Below are positions 61,854 through 64,000 of a stretch of 64,000 bases of DNA, piece after piece (position 1 is the stretch's first letter; every line of letters starts with the position of its first letter). The notes beneath the pieces are model-generated. The model was not told the DNA's origin, made no database searches, and saw nothing but the letters and a program-made list of their open reading frames with translations. This DNA comes from Bradyrhizobium sp. CB82 (lineage in GTDB: Bacteria; Pseudomonadota; Alphaproteobacteria; Rhizobiales; Xanthobacteraceae), in the NCBI RefSeq assembly GCF_029714405.1, contig NZ_CP121650.1, positions 2,175,001 to 2,239,000 on the forward strand, read 5' to 3'. Position numbers and translations under genes: made by a program.

Positions 61854-62732
61854 TTACTTCGCTTCGCGACGCCAGAGACTTTCGACCGAGAACACCATAA
61901 GCGCTATCCAAATCGCGCCATAACCGACGAGTTGCACGCGACCGAATGGCTCATCATAAGCAAATACGCCGAGTAGCAGCTGCAGCGTAGGTGTTACGTA
62001 TTGCATGATCCCCAGTGTTGACAACGGGATGCGGCGAGCTCCCGCCGCGAACAGCAACAGTGGTATTGCCGTCACGGGACCGGCTGCGGCCAGCAGCAGC
62101 TGCATGCCGGCATGCACGCTGCCGAAATGGCTATCGCCGTGCGCTGCGAGCCATAGCAAATAGAGAAACGCGGCGGGAAAGAGCAGCATGATTTCCAATG
62201 CGAGCCCCTCGAGTGGGCCGAGCTGCGCGGTCTTACGCAACAGGCCATATGCACCGAACGTGACTGCGAGCACGAGGCTGATCCATGGCAGCGTACTATT
62301 TTCCCACGTAAGCCATAGGACGCCCGCTACTGCGATGGCGATCGCCCCCCACTGCAGACCCCGCAGACGCTCGTGTAGGAACGCAAGCCCGAATAGCACG
62401 CTGACGAGCGGATTGATGAAATATCCGAGGCTAGCCTCGACGATGCGGCCGGTGTTGACCGCCCAGATATATAGGCCCCAATTTGCAGACAGCAGTGCAG
62501 CGCATGCTCCGAAGCGCACCAAGTTGCTTGGCTCGCGAAGCGCTGTGACGAACCAACGACTGTCACGACGTACCGCAAGCGCTACGGCTACGAATAAAAG
62601 TGACCATACCATCCGGTGCGCAAGCACTTCGAGGGGCGGGATAACCTCCAGCAATCTGAAATAGAATGGGAAAAGCCCCCAGATCGTGAAAGCAATCAGC
62701 GCGTAAATGAATCCCAAATTCATTGTACCCAA
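61854..62732 (-). CDS. rarD: EamA-family transporter RarD
   Basis: A 292-residue inner-membrane protein with about ten transmembrane segments. It has the RarD N-terminus (FIYALIAFTIWGLFPFYFRLL), VLAHRMVWSLLFVAVAL, ASLGYFINPLVSVLFGLAFLHERL and TLGIMQYVTPTLQLLLGVFAYDEP. It exports small metabolites; the historical name refers to chloramphenicol sensitivity. It is third in a minus-strand unit behind an aldo/keto reductase and a FAD oxidoreductase. Confidence 0.9.
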   Translation of the reverse strand: MGTMNLGFIYALIAFTIWGLFPFYFRLLEVIPPLEVLAHRMVWSLLFVAVALAVRRDSRWFVTALREPSNLVRFGACAALLSANWGLYIWAVNTGRIVEASLGYFINPLVSVLFGLAFLHERLRGLQWGAIAIAVAGVLWLTWENSTLPWISLVLAVTFGAYGLLRKTAQLGPLEGLALEIMLLFPAAFLYLLWLAAHGDSHFGSVHAGMQLLLAAAGPVTAIPLLLFAAGARRIPLSTLGIMQYVTPTLQLLLGVFAYDEPFGRVQLVGYGAIWIALMVFSVESLWRREAK

Positions 62733-62768
62733 CTGCCAGATCGCTGCCGAGGCCGCTCGGGACGCAGA

Positions 62769-63602
62769 TCAGACCGGCGGGTCCCATTGTGGTGCGTACT
62801 CCGGACTAACCACCCGCTGGTCTTTCGGCAAGGAAGCAATCAATGCGCGATCCTCATCGTCGAGTTGCACATTAAACGATGCCAAGTTGCTTAACTGGTT
62901 TGTCTTACTGCTGGCTCTGGGAATGGCGGCAACATTCGGTTGATCGAGCAGCCATTTGAGTGCCACCTGGGTCGGAAGCACCCCATGCTTCTCGGCGATG
63001 CGAACAAGCTCCGGTATTTGGGGCGCTTTGCTACGCATGAGTGGACTGTAAGCAGTCAATGCCATGTCGTGTTTACGGGCGAATTGAAGCAAGTTTCTCT
63101 GGCCCAATGTGACGTGATACTCGACCTGTATGGCGGCCAAGGGAGCACCCATCCCCTCAACAACCTGGCGCAGCAGTGGCAAGGGAAAGTTTGCTACGCC
63201 AATGTTGCGCGCCCGCCCCTGCTCTTTGAGCGAGATTAGCGTCTCGATCGTGCGCGCCATGTCCCAGTCTTTTGCCGGCCAGTGAATCAGAAACAGATCC
63301 ACGTAATCGCTCTGCAACGCGCGGAGCGTATTGTCAAATGACTGACGCATGTCTGTGGGGGCCAACTTGTCCCACCAGACCTTGCTTGTCACATGGATAT
63401 CTTCGCGCGGCACGCCGGATTCGACGAGCGCTCGACCTACCGCATCTTCGTTTTTGTAAGCCGCCGCGGTATCCACGTGACGGTATCCAACTTCCAGTGC
63501 CTGAAGCACGGCCCTGGTGCAGTCCTCGCCTACCATAGGCCACGTACCCAAGCCGAGTTTCGGCATGTTCAGCTGGCGGGAATTGATGACAACATTCTTC
63601 AT
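62769..63602 (-). CDS. Aldo/keto reductase (2,5-diketo-gluconate reductase-like)
   Basis: The protein has 277 residues and the AKR tetrad: Asp and Tyr in HVDTAAAYKNEDAVG, Lys in VTSKVWWDKL, His in DLFLIHWPA. NADPH-binding residues lie near AIPRASSKTNQLSNL. I chose ATG 63602 (MKNVVINSRQLNMPKLGLGTWPM); an ATG 15 nt earlier is possible. It starts 28 nt after the FAD oxidoreductase stop. It would reduce an aldehyde or ketone made by its neighbour. Confidence 0.88.
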   Translation of the reverse strand: MKNVVINSRQLNMPKLGLGTWPMVGEDCTRAVLQALEVGYRHVDTAAAYKNEDAVGRALVESGVPREDIHVTSKVWWDKLAPTDMRQSFDNTLRALQSDYVDLFLIHWPAKDWDMARTIETLISLKEQGRARNIGVANFPLPLLRQVVEGMGAPLAAIQVEYHVTLGQRNLLQFARKHDMALTAYSPLMRSKAPQIPELVRIAEKHGVLPTQVALKWLLDQPNVAAIPRASSKTNQLSNLASFNVQLDDEDRALIASLPKDQRVVSPEYAPQWDPPV

Positions 63603-63630
63603 GTTTGGTCTTTCCACTTCGCGATTGAGA

Positions 63631-64000
63631 TCAAACTGGGCTGTAGGCGGACGCGTTTTCCTCAGCGGCGCAAGCGCCCTGCGGCGTCACCTTCGTCTTG
63701 GAGAGCGCAACGCCAGCGAGATATCCAAACGTCATCGCCGGACCGAGCGTTATCCCGCCGCTCGGATAGAAGCCACCCATCATGCTGGCGCTGTCGTTAC
63801 CTACTGCGTAGAGGCCGGGAATGGCGCAGTTATTCTCGTCTAGCACCCGCGCATCGGTGTCGGTCGCCAATCCGGCGAACGTGCCAAGGCTGCCGGGCAA
63901 CAATTTGACCGTGTAATAGGGGCCCTTTTCGATCGCGGCAAGACACGGGTTCGGCTGATGTTCGGCATCGCCCAGCGCTCGGTTGTACGGTGTCGAGCCC
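63631..64000 (-). CDS. FAD-dependent oxidoreductase, C-terminal part (KstD/fumarate-reductase-like), cut by window edge
   Basis: The visible ~122 residues include GPYYTVKLLPGSLGTFAGLATD and ARVLDENNCAIPGLYAVGNDSASMMGGFYPSGGITLGPAMTFGYLAG. This is the C-terminal FAD-binding region of the 3-ketosteroid dehydrogenase/fumarate reductase flavoprotein group. The gene begins beyond base 64000. It is first in a unit with the aldo/keto reductase and rarD. Confidence 0.85.
   Translation of the reverse strand, partial: GSTPYNRALGDAEHQPNPCLAAIEKGPYYTVKLLPGSLGTFAGLATDTDARVLDENNCAIPGLYAVGNDSASMMGGFYPSGGITLGPAMTFGYLAGVALSKTKVTPQGACAAEENASAYSPV

Overview
The window looks like a chromosome segment of a Rhizobiales alphaproteobacterium, most likely Bradyrhizobium or a close relative. 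The evidence is high GC, a class III PHA locus, DUF2934 and rhizobial-type small orphan proteins, RarD and TctDE-type signalling, and an abundance of amino-acid and acyl-CoA catabolic genes. Everything here is read by eye from the translated sequence; no database search was possible.

Layout. (1) 1-13.2 kb: a TctDE-like two-component system, then a co-directional run: an internally deleted aconitase, NAD-isocitrate dehydrogenase, an acetolactate-synthase-like ThDP enzyme, an internally deleted aldehyde dehydrogenase, an iron-type alcohol dehydrogenase, PhaE, PhaC, a fused CoA-transferase, a phasin and an alpha/beta hydrolase. Read as a pathway this could take isocitrate to 2-oxoglutarate, succinate semialdehyde, 4-hydroxybutyrate, 4-hydroxybutyryl-CoA and a 4HB-containing polyhydroxyalkanoate. 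The substrate assignments are inference. (2) 13.6-21.3 kb: GNAT, 2-hydroxyacid dehydrogenase/cupin/GabD-like operon, HAD hydrolase, class III aminotransferase, Lrp regulator and a broken DadA-like oxidase. (3) 21.9-33.3 kb: a dipeptide-type ABC transporter, a DadA-like oxidase, then thrC-thrB-kbl-tdh, which together run from homoserine through threonine to glycine and acetyl-CoA. (4) 33.5-42.7 kb: a second set of GNAT, D-threonine aldolase-like enzyme, aldehyde dehydrogenase, HAD, APH-type kinase, class III aminotransferase and DadA-like oxidase, mirroring region 2.

(5) 43-50.7 kb: a LysR regulator divergent from an operon of ketopantoate-reductase-like, VOC, MaoC, CaiB/BaiF, AroE, a chimeric AroE/ABC-ATPase pseudogene, AroQ and a Gfo/Idh/MocA oxidoreductase. 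(6) 50.7-55.5 kb: an AraC relic, a small run of coupled ORFs around an unknown secreted protein with a thrice-repeated Shine-Dalgarno-like motif, a second AroQ, an ABC permease fused to an ATPase tail, a second permease, and a divergent TetR regulator. (7) 55.5-61.6 kb: a decayed zone with LysR, XRE, MOSC, FolB and hydrolase relics, a 48-nt CT dinucleotide tract, and a few intact small genes. (8) 61.8-64 kb: RarD, aldo/keto reductase and the end of a FAD oxidoreductase, all on the minus strand.

A recurring theme is gene shortening by internal deletion. The aconitase and an aldehyde dehydrogenase keep native ends but lost their catalytic cores in frame, a permease is fused in frame to an ATPase tail, and an AroE 5' part is fused to an ATPase 3' part. 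At least nine further loci are truncated or frameshifted relics. No tRNA, rRNA, CRISPR array or intact transposase was recognised.
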